From NCBI GenBank assembly GCA_032128395.1, contig JAQBGV010000001.1:1-15736 (forward strand): a stretch of 15,736 nt of DNA, given 5' to 3'. The notes under the pieces were generated by a model that did no database searches, had not been told where the DNA came from, and saw only the letters and a program-made list of their open reading frames with translations. Below are positions 1 through 7,826 of this stretch, one piece after another. How positions within the stretch are numbered: the stretch's first letter is position 1; every line of letters starts with the position of its first letter. A program made the position numbers and the translations under genes. The DNA comes from JAQBGV01 sp032128395 (lineage in GTDB: Bacteria > Planctomycetota > UBA8108 > UBA1146).

Positions 1-1021
1 CCTCGAGCCGATCGGGGTCGGGGGTCTCGCCGCCGATGATCGAGTGCCCGACGTCCGCGAGCGAACTGTGCGAACCGTGGAATCCATCATCGATCAGCTG
101 GTTCTCGTACAGGTGCCGATAGAACTCGGTCGCTTGCCCGAACACCAGCTCGAGGAGGATGTCCGCCGCGAGCTCGCGCCGCAGCAGCTGTGGACCGGCG
201 ATCCCAGGATGCACGTCCTTGAACCCGACGATCATCCGGGGGATCGAGACCACCATCCGCTCCTCGTGGCGACGTTCTGCAACCTCGGCGGGCTCATCGG
301 GGAAGAAGCGTTCGAGATCACCCAAGGGCTCCCAGGTCCGTTCGGAGAGCACGGGGTCGACCTTCGCGAAGAACTCTTCGCGGTCCTCGTCCCCGATCGC
401 GAACAGGATCATGTTCTCCGGGTGATAGAAGGTGTCGTAGCACGTCATCAAGAGCTCCGGGGAGATCCCGGAGATCGACTCGACGGTGCCGGCGATGTCC
501 TTCCGCACCGGATGCTCCCGGTACAGCGCCTCGAGCAGGTTGAAGTAGACCCGCCACCCGGCGTTGTCCTCGTACATCTTGATCTCTTGGCCGATGATCC
601 CCTTCTCCTTCTCGACGTTCTCGGAGGTGAAGTAGGGGTCTTGGACGAAGCGGATCAGACGCTCGAGGTGTTCGTAGAATCCATCGGCGCAGGAGAAGAG
701 GTAGTTGGTCGTATTGAAGCTGGTGTAGGCGTTCGAGGACGCCCCGCGCTTCGAGAATTCCTCGAGCGCGTTCCCGTCCTTCCCCTCGAAGAGTTTGTGC
801 TCGAGAAAGTGCGCGACCCCATCCGGGACCTCGACCGGATCGCCTCCACCGCGGCGGAACCGCGAGTCGATCGAGCCGAAGTGCGTCGCGAAGCAGGAAT
901 ATCGCTTCTGGAACCCAGGCTTCGCCGAGAAGTAGACCGGCAGACCACTCGAGTGGACGCGCTGGTACAGGGTCTCGTGCAGAGTGTCGTTCTGGATCTT
1001 CGTCTCGGCACCAAAAGCCAT
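1..1021 (-). CDS. M16 (insulinase-like) zinc metallopeptidase, YmfH-like, C-terminus beyond window
   Basis: The first 340 residues of an M16 peptidase are present; the gene runs off the left edge. The zinc-binding inverted motif HFLEH lies at residues 71-75 after GVA, and the conserved downstream glutamates (EKEKGIIGQEI, about residues 137-147) supply the third ligand in this family, so the protein should be catalytically competent. There is no signal peptide, so it is probably cytoplasmic. The start is ATG at 1021-1019, 2 bases after the stop of the upstream M16 paralogue, with the AAGGAG ribosome site inside the end of that gene, which implies translational coupling. The layout (inactive partner then active member) resembles the Bacillus YmfF/YmfH pair, annotated in connection with modification of elongation factor P. 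Whether that role holds here is unknown; processing-peptidase or PqqL-like functions are alternatives. Family is sure, role is not. Confidence 0.9.
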   Translation of the reverse strand, partial: MAFGAETKIQNDTLHETLYQRVHSSGLPVYFSAKPGFQKRYSCFATHFGSIDSRFRRGGGDPVEVPDGVAHFLEHKLFEGKDGNALEEFSKRGASSNAYTSFNTTNYLFSCADGFYEHLERLIRFVQDPYFTSENVEKEKGIIGQEIKMYEDNAGWRVYFNLLEALYREHPVRKDIAGTVESISGISPELLMTCYDTFYHPENMILFAIGDEDREEFFAKVDPVLSERTWEPLGDLERFFPDEPAEVAERRHEERMVVSIPRMIVGFKDVHPGIAGPQLLRRELAADILLELVFGQATEFYRHLYENQLIDDGFHGSHSSLADVGHSIIGGETPDPDRLE

Positions 1022-1023
1022 GA

Positions 1024-2364
1024 CTACTCCTTCTCGGGGGCGAGCAGGTACACGACGTCGGGAGAGAGCGACGCGAATCCTTCCGCCACTTGGTCGCGGG
1101 TGACCGCCGCGAGACTGCGTCGGTACTCGGAGAGTTCACAGGAGACCCCGTTCACCTGCCAGGCGAGGTCGATGTCCATCCGCGCCCCGGGGGCGTCCTC
1201 GATCATCCGCAGCCGAGCGTCGAGCGCACGCTTCGTCGCCTCGAGCTCGTCGTCGGTGAATTCCCCCGTGCGCACGTCCTCGACCTGCTTCTCGATCAGT
1301 GCCTGCGCTTCGGCTGCGCGCGCCAGCTCGATCCCACTGGTGATCAGCAACAGACCGTGGGTCCGCTCGAGGCTCGAGCTCGAGGAGTAGCTGAGCGACG
1401 CGCTCTCGCGCACGTTGACGAACAACTTGGAGTGCGCGAAGGAGCCGAGGATGCCGTTCGCGATCACGAATCCCGGCATGTGGGGATCGGAGAACGAAAT
1501 CCCCGTTCGGTAGCTCTGCACCAACTTGGCCTGCTTCAGCGGCATCGTCTCGGTCACCTCCCTCCCCGCGCCGTTCTTTCTAGGGGCTGGGAGCGGCGGC
1601 AACGGATCGACCTGCAGCGTTCCTTTGATGCGATCCTCGAGGAGCGGCGCCAGTGCGCGCTCCGCCACTTCGATCGGCAGATCCCCCGAGAAGTAGATCC
1701 GCGTCTCGGATCCGGCGAGGAGTTGGGTCCAGAGCGCCGCGAGCCCTTCCCCGTCGATCGCATCGAGGTCCTCGACACGCCCCTGTTCGTGGAGCCGGAA
1801 CGCCTCGTCGCGGCAGCTCTCCTCGATACATCGCTGCACGGCGAAGGAACGCTTGTCGTTGATCAATCCCTCGATCAGCCGACGGTGCGTCTCTTTCTCC
1901 TGGCGGACGACCTCGGGGTCGAACCCCTCCCCGATCAGATTCGGCTCCCGCAGCACTCCGCGAAGGAAAGCGATCGACTCAGCGAGGATCGCCTCCCCCC
2001 CGGGGAGATAGCGGTCGTTGACGAATTCGAGCCGGAACTGCACGACGTGTCGTTCGCCGACCTTGCGCACGTCGGTCGAGAGACTCGCTCCGAAGAGGCG
2101 CTCGCCCTCGCGGGTGAGCGCCTGCAAGGTCGGAAAGGTGCGCGTCCCCCGCATCAGACAGTTCGGAAGGAGAGCCCGCGCGGTGACATCGTCTCCGAGG
2201 AGGCCGATCCAGTAGACGTTGACGAGGTTCGTCTTTCGACGGCTGTCGGAGTCGAGGTGGAGGGTGAGACCCGGGGCGACGTCCCGAACGGTGAAAGCAG
2301 CACTGCCGATCGCGGCCCCGCTTTCGTTCGAGTCACGGGCCGGTCGAGCACGAGGGTGTATCAA
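1024..2364 (-). CDS. M16 peptidase-like protein lacking the zinc motif, YmfF-like
   Basis: This 446-residue protein has the M16 two-lobe layout but no HxxEH: the place where it should be (about residues 65-75) reads LPNCLMRGT. The C-terminal lobe keeps the arginine/tyrosine signature of non-catalytic M16 partners (FVNVRESASLSYS, R319 and Y326). In the mitochondrial processing peptidase and in bacterial M16B pairs, such a subunit binds substrate while its partner cuts, so this is most likely the structural partner of the HxxEH protein encoded 2 bases downstream. It is closest in concept to YmfF. The start is TTG at 2364, chosen because GGAAGGA lies 7 bases upstream and the next gene ends 30 bases away; an internal start is possible, since the first 20 or so residues look weakly conserved. 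No signal peptide is visible. Confidence 0.85.
   Translation of the reverse strand: MIHPRARPARDSNESGAAIGSAAFTVRDVAPGLTLHLDSDSRRKTNLVNVYWIGLLGDDVTARALLPNCLMRGTRTFPTLQALTREGERLFGASLSTDVRKVGERHVVQFRLEFVNDRYLPGGEAILAESIAFLRGVLREPNLIGEGFDPEVVRQEKETHRRLIEGLINDKRSFAVQRCIEESCRDEAFRLHEQGRVEDLDAIDGEGLAALWTQLLAGSETRIYFSGDLPIEVAERALAPLLEDRIKGTLQVDPLPPLPAPRKNGAGREVTETMPLKQAKLVQSYRTGISFSDPHMPGFVIANGILGSFAHSKLFVNVRESASLSYSSSSSLERTHGLLLITSGIELARAAEAQALIEKQVEDVRTGEFTDDELEATKRALDARLRMIEDAPGARMDIDLAWQVNGVSCELSEYRRSLAAVTRDQVAEGFASLSPDVVYLLAPEKE
1027..1032 (-). promoter_or_regulatory. Ribosome-binding site of the M16 peptidase, embedded in the upstream gene
   Basis: AAGGAG forms the last two sense codons before the TAG stop of the upstream gene and sits 5 bases before the ATG at 1021. 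It fixes the start and suggests the two M16 proteins are made together. Confidence 0.75.
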
Positions 2365-2371
2365 GAAAGAG

Positions 2372-2378
2372 TCCTTCC
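2372..2378 (-). promoter_or_regulatory. Ribosome-binding site supporting a TTG start
   Basis: GGAAGGA (minus strand) is 7 bases upstream of TTG at 2364. It is the reason for choosing this non-ATG start for the YmfF-like gene. Confidence 0.6.
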
Positions 2379-2394
2379 CGGACGTGGAGACGAC

Positions 2395-3492
2395 TCAGCG
2401 ACGGGCCGCTCGGGCCGGGTCGACCCCTTCGGCCCCTTCTCCGAGATCGGCGCGCACCGCCCGGTGGATCGTCTCGACGGCGCGCATGGTACGGCGGAAC
2501 GCCTCCGGGGTCAGGGCCTGGTGGCCGTCGGAGAGCGCGCGGGGCGGATCGTCGTGAACCTCGATCAAGAGTCCATCCGCACCGGCGGCGATCGCGGCGC
2601 GAGCGAGGGCGGGAACGCGTCGCTGCTCCCCCGCTCCGTGGCTCGGATCGACGAGGATCGGGAGATGGGTGCGCGCTCTCAGATCGGGAACCGCACCGAG
2701 GTCGAGGATCACCTGCGCGGTCCCCGCCGCGTGGCGGATGCCACGCTCGCAGAGGATCACACGGTGGTTCCCTCCCGACAGGATGTACTCGGCGGCGAGG
2801 AGCAACTCCTCGATCGTCGCCGCGTAGCCGCGTTTCAGGAGGACCGGCTTGTCGGTCGCCCCGAGTCGCTTCAGGAGGGAGAAGTTCTGCATGTTGCGCG
2901 ACCCGACCTGCAACAGATCTGCGACCTCGGCAACCATCGGGAGATCGGCGGAGTCCATCACTTCGGTGACGATCGGCAGACCGGTCTCTTCGCGCACTCG
3001 CGCGAGGATGCGCAGCCCTTCCTCTTCGAGGCCCTGGAACGCGTAGGGAGAGGTGCGCGGTTTGAATGCGCCACCGCGGAAGAGTTTCGCGCCCGCCTCG
3101 CGGAGTTCGTGGCCGAGGGCGATCGCACGCGCCTCGTCCTCGATCGCGCAGGGACCGGCGATCGCCACCAGTTCATCCCCGCCGATCGAGACTCCCGCGA
3201 CCTCGACCGGGATCGCCCCGACCTCGACAGTGGCGTGCGGGTCGCTCTCCGCACGGTGGGACGCGTGGGGGTGGGGAGGGGTCAGCGGGATGACACGATC
3301 GACGCCGGGCCAGCTCTGGGGGCTCAGGGTTCGGATCGCGAGGTCTTGGCCGGAGACTTCGAGGTAGGTGCGCTCGCCGCCGTCGACGATGCGAACCTCG
3401 GCACCGAGCTCGTGGAGTCGCTCGCGGATGCGATTGCGACGGGTCGTCGGGAGACCCGCTTCGAGCACCAGGATCAGTCCGACTCGATTCAT
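2395..3492 (-). CDS. aroF: 3-deoxy-7-phosphoheptulonate (DAHP) synthase, type I-beta with N-terminal regulatory domain
   Basis: The enzyme joins phosphoenolpyruvate and erythrose 4-phosphate to give DAHP, the first step of the shikimate pathway. The 365-residue protein has an N-terminal ferredoxin-like domain (residues 1-70, starting MNRVGLILVLEAG), as in Thermotoga-type enzymes where it mediates feedback inhibition by aromatic amino acids. A TIM barrel follows with AGPC (112-115, metal-ligand cysteine), FRGGAFKPRTSPYAFQG, LQVGSRNMQN, VLLKRG, ERGIRH and DPSHGAG. The start is ATG at 3492, preceded by GAGGAGG and AAGGA; the frame stays open 48 bases further, but those residues are not conserved. 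The gene follows mutL by 102 bases and precedes the M16 pair by 30. The sequence separates it from KDO-8-phosphate synthase, which lacks this N-terminal domain. Confidence 0.95.
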   Translation of the reverse strand: MNRVGLILVLEAGLPTTRRNRIRERLHELGAEVRIVDGGERTYLEVSGQDLAIRTLSPQSWPGVDRVIPLTPPHPHASHRAESDPHATVEVGAIPVEVAGVSIGGDELVAIAGPCAIEDEARAIALGHELREAGAKLFRGGAFKPRTSPYAFQGLEEEGLRILARVREETGLPIVTEVMDSADLPMVAEVADLLQVGSRNMQNFSLLKRLGATDKPVLLKRGYAATIEELLLAAEYILSGGNHRVILCERGIRHAAGTAQVILDLGAVPDLRARTHLPILVDPSHGAGEQRRVPALARAAIAAGADGLLIEVHDDPPRALSDGHQALTPEAFRRTMRAVETIHRAVRADLGEGAEGVDPARAARR

Positions 3493-3594
3493 CGCGGTCC
3501 TTGCCTCCTCGCGGCGCGTACTGCCGTCATCTCTTAACACGAGGTCCGACCGCGAGGAAGCACTCCGGCCGTTTCGGGGCGTTCCCGCGCGGCG

Positions 3595-5343
3595 CTACTT
3601 CCGGTCGAAGCGCCGGTTCAGCTCCTCCCAGCCGATGCGAAGCTCCGCGGGACGGCCGTGGGGGCAGTTTCTGGGCTGGAAAGCGCGGGCGCGGCCTCGG
3701 ACCAGATCCGAGATCGCCTCCGCAGAGAGCGGCTGACCCGCCTTCACCGCGCGCTTGCAAGCGAGCGTCTGGAGGAGTCGCTCGCGCAGATCGGGGAGGT
3801 CATCGCTCCCGCCGCGTCTCCCCTCGGCGAGGCGCGCCAGGACGTCGCGCAGGAGCCGATCGACCGAACGGCTCTCGAAGCCCGCCGGGACCGAGCGCAC
3901 CAGCGCCACCGAGTCGCCGAACTCATCCACCTCGAACCCGAGTTCCCGAAGCGCCTCGCGAGCCTCGACGAACTCCTGCCACTCCGCGGGATCGAGCTCC
4001 ACCGGTTCGGGGACGAGGAGCACCTGCGCGGCGATCCCCTGGTCGCGGGAGGCGAGGATCTCTTCGTAGAGGATTTTCTCGTGCAGAGCGTGCTGATCGA
4101 TGAGCACCAACCCGTCTTCCTCTTCGACGACGATGAAGGCGCTCCGGACTTGGAAGGCGCGGACCTCACGGTCATCGATGAGGGTCGAGCGGACGACCGG
4201 GGTGCTCGGGGATGCGAGCGGCCGCGGAAGATCGAGAGTGGCAGTTCCGAAGCCGAACGACTCGCTCACGCGGTCCGCCATCGGCTCGGCGACAGCCCGC
4301 GGCTCCACGTTCGGGGCTCGGATCACTGCGTCGAGGGGCGGAACGCTCGCCGCGCTGGCGAGCGCTTCACGCACCGCGCGGCGGACGAGGGTGTGCACGA
4401 CACTCGAATCCTCGAACCGCACCTCCTCCTTCGTCGGATGCACGTTGACGTCGATCGACTCCGGGGGGAGGTCGAGGAAGATCACCGCGACCGGATGGTG
4501 TCCCGGGATCTGATGTCCGCGGAATCCCTCGCGCACCGCGTGGAACACCACGCGATCGCGGATCGGGCGCCCGTTGAGGAAGACGTGCAGCCCCTCTGCG
4601 GTGCGCCGATGGACGTCGGGCGGCGCGATCCATCCCAGCAACCGATCACTCGGCGGGAGCGAGATGAGGCGTTCGGCCAGCTCGCGGCCGAGAACCTCGG
4701 CGATCCGCGTTCGGTGCGGTTGCCCCGCCGGGTAGCGCAGCGAGATCTTCCCTCCGTGCGACACCGTGAACCCGACGGTCGGCATCGCGATCGCGTGCTC
4801 CTTGACCATCGAATGGATCCGCGCGAGCTCGGACCGCTCCCCCCTGAGGAAGCGGCGGCGGGCGGGGACGTTGTAGAAGAGGTTGCGCACCGTGATGCGG
4901 GTGCCCGGGGCGATCGACTCGGGGAGACCTTCGGAGACGGTGCCGTCCCGAGCGAGGATCCGCTCGCCCGCCTCCTGTCCCGCCTGACGTGAGAGCAGGT
5001 CGAGCTCGCTGACGCTCGCGATGCTGGCGAGCGCTTCGCCGCGAAACCCGAGAGTGTGAATCCGGTGCAGATCCGCTTCGCTGCGGAGCTTCGAAGTGGC
5101 GTGGCTCGCGACCGCGAGCGGCAGTTCGGAAGGCGCGATCCCCATCCCGTCGTCGGTGACGCGAATCAGGCGCTTCCCGCCCTCCTCGAGCTCGATCCGG
5201 ATCTCCGTCGCGCCGGCGTCGATCGCGTTCTCGAGGAGCTCCTTCACGACGGAGGCGGGACGCTCGATCACCTCCCCCGCGGCGATCTGGTTCACGAGGT
5301 GGGGAGGGAGAATTTGAATCCGACCTTCTTCACGAAGGATCAC
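3595..5343 (-). CDS. mutL: DNA mismatch repair protein MutL with endonuclease motif
   Basis: MutL couples mismatch recognition by MutS to strand removal. The 582-residue protein has the GHKL ATPase at the N-terminus: ELLENAIDAGA (35-45, catalytic E35 and N39), DDGMGI (64-69), HATSKL and GFRGEAL. The C-terminal domain has DQHALHEKILYE (from residue 416), which fits the endonuclease pattern DQHA-x2-E-x4-E, plus the accompanying ACKRAVKAG (about 528) and CPHGRP (560-565). It should therefore be a nicking MutL, as in bacteria without MutH, unlike the E. coli protein. The start is GTG at 5343, with GGAGGAGG 5 bases upstream; a longer in-frame extension would run into folD and is rejected. mutS is not in the window. 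Confidence 0.96.
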   Translation of the reverse strand: MILREEGRIQILPPHLVNQIAAGEVIERPASVVKELLENAIDAGATEIRIELEEGGKRLIRVTDDGMGIAPSELPLAVASHATSKLRSEADLHRIHTLGFRGEALASIASVSELDLLSRQAGQEAGERILARDGTVSEGLPESIAPGTRITVRNLFYNVPARRRFLRGERSELARIHSMVKEHAIAMPTVGFTVSHGGKISLRYPAGQPHRTRIAEVLGRELAERLISLPPSDRLLGWIAPPDVHRRTAEGLHVFLNGRPIRDRVVFHAVREGFRGHQIPGHHPVAVIFLDLPPESIDVNVHPTKEEVRFEDSSVVHTLVRRAVREALASAASVPPLDAVIRAPNVEPRAVAEPMADRVSESFGFGTATLDLPRPLASPSTPVVRSTLIDDREVRAFQVRSAFIVVEEEDGLVLIDQHALHEKILYEEILASRDQGIAAQVLLVPEPVELDPAEWQEFVEAREALRELGFEVDEFGDSVALVRSVPAGFESRSVDRLLRDVLARLAEGRRGGSDDLPDLRERLLQTLACKRAVKAGQPLSAEAISDLVRGRARAFQPRNCPHGRPAELRIGWEELNRRFDRK

Positions 5344-5348
5344 ATCGC

Positions 5349-5356
5349 CCTCCTCC
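5349..5356 (-). promoter_or_regulatory. Ribosome-binding site fixing the GTG start of mutL
   Basis: GGAGGAGG lies 5 bases upstream of GTG at 5343, between the folD stop and the first conserved MutL residues (GRIQILPPHLVNQIAAGE). Confidence 0.75.
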
Positions 5357-5396
5357 GAATGGGGACTGGCTCCGCACAGCGGTGCCTGTCCCAGCC

Positions 5397-6272
5397 TCAA
5401 TTCTTCGCTGGGCGAGACGAAGCCTTGGACCGAATCGCCCCCTCGAGCGTGTTCTCGAGCAGCATCGCGATCGTCATCGGCCCCACTCCACCGGGTACCG
5501 GCGTGATGAACCCCGCGCGTTCCTTCGCGGCTTCGCACTCGACGTCTCCGCAGAGGGAGCCGTCATCGCGGCGGTTGATCCCGACATCGATCACCACCGC
5601 CCCAGGTCGGATCCACTCGCCGCGAATCATCTCCGCGCGGCCGACCGCGGCGACCAGGATCTCCGCCCGACCGACCACGGCGGCGAGGTCCTTCGTCCGG
5701 GAGTGGCACACCGTCACCGTTGCGTTCTTCCCGAGCAGGAGCTGCGCCTGGGGCTTGCCGACGATGTTCGAACGGCCGACCACCACCGCCTCCGCCCCTT
5801 CGATCCTCACCCCGGTCGATTCGATCAGGATCATCACCCCCTTCGGGGTGCAGGGGACGAAGCGAGGCTGTCCGACCGCGAGGTACCCCGCGTTGATCGG
5901 GTGGAACCCATCCGCGTCCTTCTCCGGGTGGATCCGGGAGAGCATCGCCTGTTCATCGATCCCCTTCGGGAGCGGCAGCTGCAGGAGGATACCGTGGACC
6001 CGATCATCGCCGTTCAGGTCGTCGATCAGGGACGCGACCTGCTCTCCGGTAGAGGTAGCGGGCAGGTCGTGGTGGAAGCTCTCGATTCCCGCCTTCTTGC
6101 AGGCGATCTCCTTGTTGCGCACGTACACCGCGGAGGCGGGGTCGCTGCCGACGAGGATCACGCCGAGTCCGGGCGCACTGCCGTGCTGGGAGATGTACTC
6201 CTTCACTCGGGACTGTAGCGCCTTGCGGCACTCCTGAGCGATCGCCTTGCCATCGATGATCTGCGCTGCCAT
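5397..6272 (-). CDS. folD: Bifunctional methylenetetrahydrofolate dehydrogenase / methenyltetrahydrofolate cyclohydrolase
   Basis: FolD interconverts 5,10-methylene-, 5,10-methenyl- and 10-formyl-tetrahydrofolate with NADP, feeding one-carbon units to purines and formyl-methionine. The 291-residue length is typical. Visible motifs are SAVYVRNKEIACKKAGI (catalytic Y50 and K54), GILLQLPLPKGI, EKDADGFHPINAG (usually KDVDGFH), the nucleotide-binding VVVGRSNIVGKP, and PVPGGVGPMTIAMLLENT near the C-terminus (from 258). The start is ATG at 6272, with AAGGAG 9 bases upstream. It lies 44 bases after moaC and 53 before mutL in the same direction, consistent with cotranscription. It is cytoplasmic with no unusual extensions. 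Confidence 0.97.
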   Translation of the reverse strand: MAAQIIDGKAIAQECRKALQSRVKEYISQHGSAPGLGVILVGSDPASAVYVRNKEIACKKAGIESFHHDLPATSTGEQVASLIDDLNGDDRVHGILLQLPLPKGIDEQAMLSRIHPEKDADGFHPINAGYLAVGQPRFVPCTPKGVMILIESTGVRIEGAEAVVVGRSNIVGKPQAQLLLGKNATVTVCHSRTKDLAAVVGRAEILVAAVGRAEMIRGEWIRPGAVVIDVGINRRDDGSLCGDVECEAAKERAGFITPVPGGVGPMTIAMLLENTLEGAIRSKASSRPAKN

Positions 6273-6316
6273 CTCTTGGAGCTCCTTGGGACTGGAAGAC
6301 TAGAACCGTACCCGCA

Positions 6317-6805
6317 TCACGGAGCGGCGATTCGGCGCCACTCTCCGCTCTGACCGCCGCGCTTTTCCTCGAGTCGGATAGGACCGATCTCCATCCCGCG
6401 GTCGATCGATTTCGCCATATCGTAGATCGTCAGGAGAGCAGCCGAGACCGCGACGAGCGCCTCCATCTCGACCCCGGTCTTCGCAGTGGTGCGCGCCGTC
6501 GCCCGGACCGTGACCGTATCCTCGCCGACGGTGAGGTCGACCTCCACCGCATCGAGGGGAATCGTGTGGCAGAGGGGGATGGTCCGGGATGTCTCCTTCG
6601 CGGCCTGGATCGCGGCAAGACGCGCCACCGCGAGAACATCTCCTTTGCCGATCTCGCCGCCACCGATCGCCGCAGCGGTCGCGGGAGCCATGCGGATCCG
6701 ACCGGAGGCGACCGCCTCACGGCGAGTGCTCTCCTTGCCCCCGACATCGACCATTCGGGCACGACCCTCGTCGTCGAGGTGCGTGGGTCGCCTTCGGGCG
6801 TTCAC
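6317..6805 (-). CDS. moaC: Cyclic pyranopterin monophosphate synthase MoaC
   Basis: MoaC acts after MoaA in molybdenum cofactor synthesis, converting 3',8-cyclo-GTP to cyclic pyranopterin monophosphate. The 162-residue protein has the full set of family motifs: THLDDEGRARMVDVGGKE (8-25), KGDVLAVARLAAIQAAK, IPLCHTIPL (PLCH 77-80), TGVEMEALVAVSAALLTIYDM (catalytic aspartate at 129) and SIDRGMEI. The start is GTG at 6805, one base after the stop of the polyprenyl synthase gene, because the conserved THLDD segment needs it; ATG at 6754 would lose that segment. No strong ribosome site is visible, so translation probably relies on coupling. No other Moa or Moe genes are in the window. Confidence 0.96.
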   Translation of the reverse strand: MNARRRPTHLDDEGRARMVDVGGKESTRREAVASGRIRMAPATAAAIGGGEIGKGDVLAVARLAAIQAAKETSRTIPLCHTIPLDAVEVDLTVGEDTVTVRATARTTAKTGVEMEALVAVSAALLTIYDMAKSIDRGMEIGPIRLEEKRGGQSGEWRRIAAP

Positions 6806-6806
6806 G

Positions 6807-7826
6807 TCAAAGATCCCGCTCCAGCACGAACCGAGCGAGCATCTCCAGGCTCTCCCGAGCCGGGGTATCGGGGAGCACCTCGAGCTCTGCGATCGCCTCG
6901 TCGATGTACTGCTCGGCTCGGGCTCGGACTTCCTCGAAGATGCGGTGGTCGCTGAGCATCCGCTGCACCCGAGGGCGCGCCCCGATCTCGCGCGGATTCT
7001 CGAGGATCCACCGCAATTCCTGTCCCTTCGCCACCCCGAGGAGATCGCGGAGGCGGATCAAGGGGAGGGTCAGCTTGCCGTTCTTGAGGTCGGTGCCGAG
7101 AGACTTTCCGACCTTCTGCTCATCGCCGACGAGGTCGAGAGCGTCGTCGGCGATCTGGAACGCCATGCCGAGCGATCGACCGTAGCGCTCGAGAGCCTCG
7201 ACCTGCCGCTTGGTCCCTTTCGAGAGCTTCGCGCCGAGGCGACACGCCATCCCGTAGAGGATCGCGGTCTTCTTCTCGATGATCTCGTCGTACCGGGCCT
7301 CGGACAGATCGACCTGTCCCGCGCTCCCGATCTGGAGGAGCTCCCCCTCGCAAATCGTATGGGTGGTGTCGGCGAGGAGCCGCGAGACGCCTCGCACCTC
7401 GGTGGAGATGCTGAACCCGCGGGAGTAGATGAAGTCGCCGAGGAGCACCGCGGTGCGCTCCCCCCAGTGACGGTTCACCGTCTCGACCCGGCGGCGGATA
7501 CGGGCATCGTCGAGAACGTCGTCGTGGACGAGGGTCGCGGTGTGGATCAATTCGACCACGCCAGCGCACTTGACGTGGCCCTCCTCCGGTTCCCCCCCCA
7601 CCGCACGAGCGGAGAGGAAGAGCACGGCGGGGCGGATCTGCTTCCCTCGGTAGCGCGCGATGTGCGCAAGGAGCTCGTGGATGAACGGTTCGGCGGAACC
7701 GAACTCTTCTGCGAGGTAGCGGTTCAGCGCCCGGAGGTCATCCGCGATCGGCTCGTACATCCGACCCAGCTCGGGAGCGAGGGCCAGGACGTCGAGCCCC
7801 GCGGAATCGTCGGGACGCTCGCTCAC
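6807..7826 (-). CDS. Long-chain all-trans polyprenyl diphosphate synthase (IspB/HepT type)
   Basis: This 339-residue member of the trans-prenyltransferase family extends an allylic diphosphate with isopentenyl diphosphate, usually to make the side chain of menaquinone or ubiquinone. Key motifs are GKQIRP (61-66), the first aspartate-rich motif HDDVLDDARIRR (DDVLD 102-106) and the second QIADDALDLVGDE (DDALD 227-231). The residues before the first motif are small (HTATLVHDD; alanine at -5 and threonine at -4), as in IspB, whereas short-chain enzymes carry bulky aromatics there; this points to a C35-C50 product. The exact chain length cannot be read. The start GTG at 7826 overlaps the ald stop in a GTGA, with GGAGG just upstream, so translation is coupled to ald. 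Confidence 0.93.
   Translation of the reverse strand: MSERPDDSAGLDVLALAPELGRMYEPIADDLRALNRYLAEEFGSAEPFIHELLAHIARYRGKQIRPAVLFLSARAVGGEPEEGHVKCAGVVELIHTATLVHDDVLDDARIRRRVETVNRHWGERTAVLLGDFIYSRGFSISTEVRGVSRLLADTTHTICEGELLQIGSAGQVDLSEARYDEIIEKKTAILYGMACRLGAKLSKGTKRQVEALERYGRSLGMAFQIADDALDLVGDEQKVGKSLGTDLKNGKLTLPLIRLRDLLGVAKGQELRWILENPREIGARPRVQRMLSDHRIFEEVRARAEQYIDEAIAELEVLPDTPARESLEMLARFVLERDL

Noticed and set aside
5344..5538. 65-residue N-terminal extension of MutL
   Set aside because: It overlaps the conserved C-terminus of folD and matches no MutL sequence; the GTG at 5343 has a strong ribosome site and starts at the conserved region.
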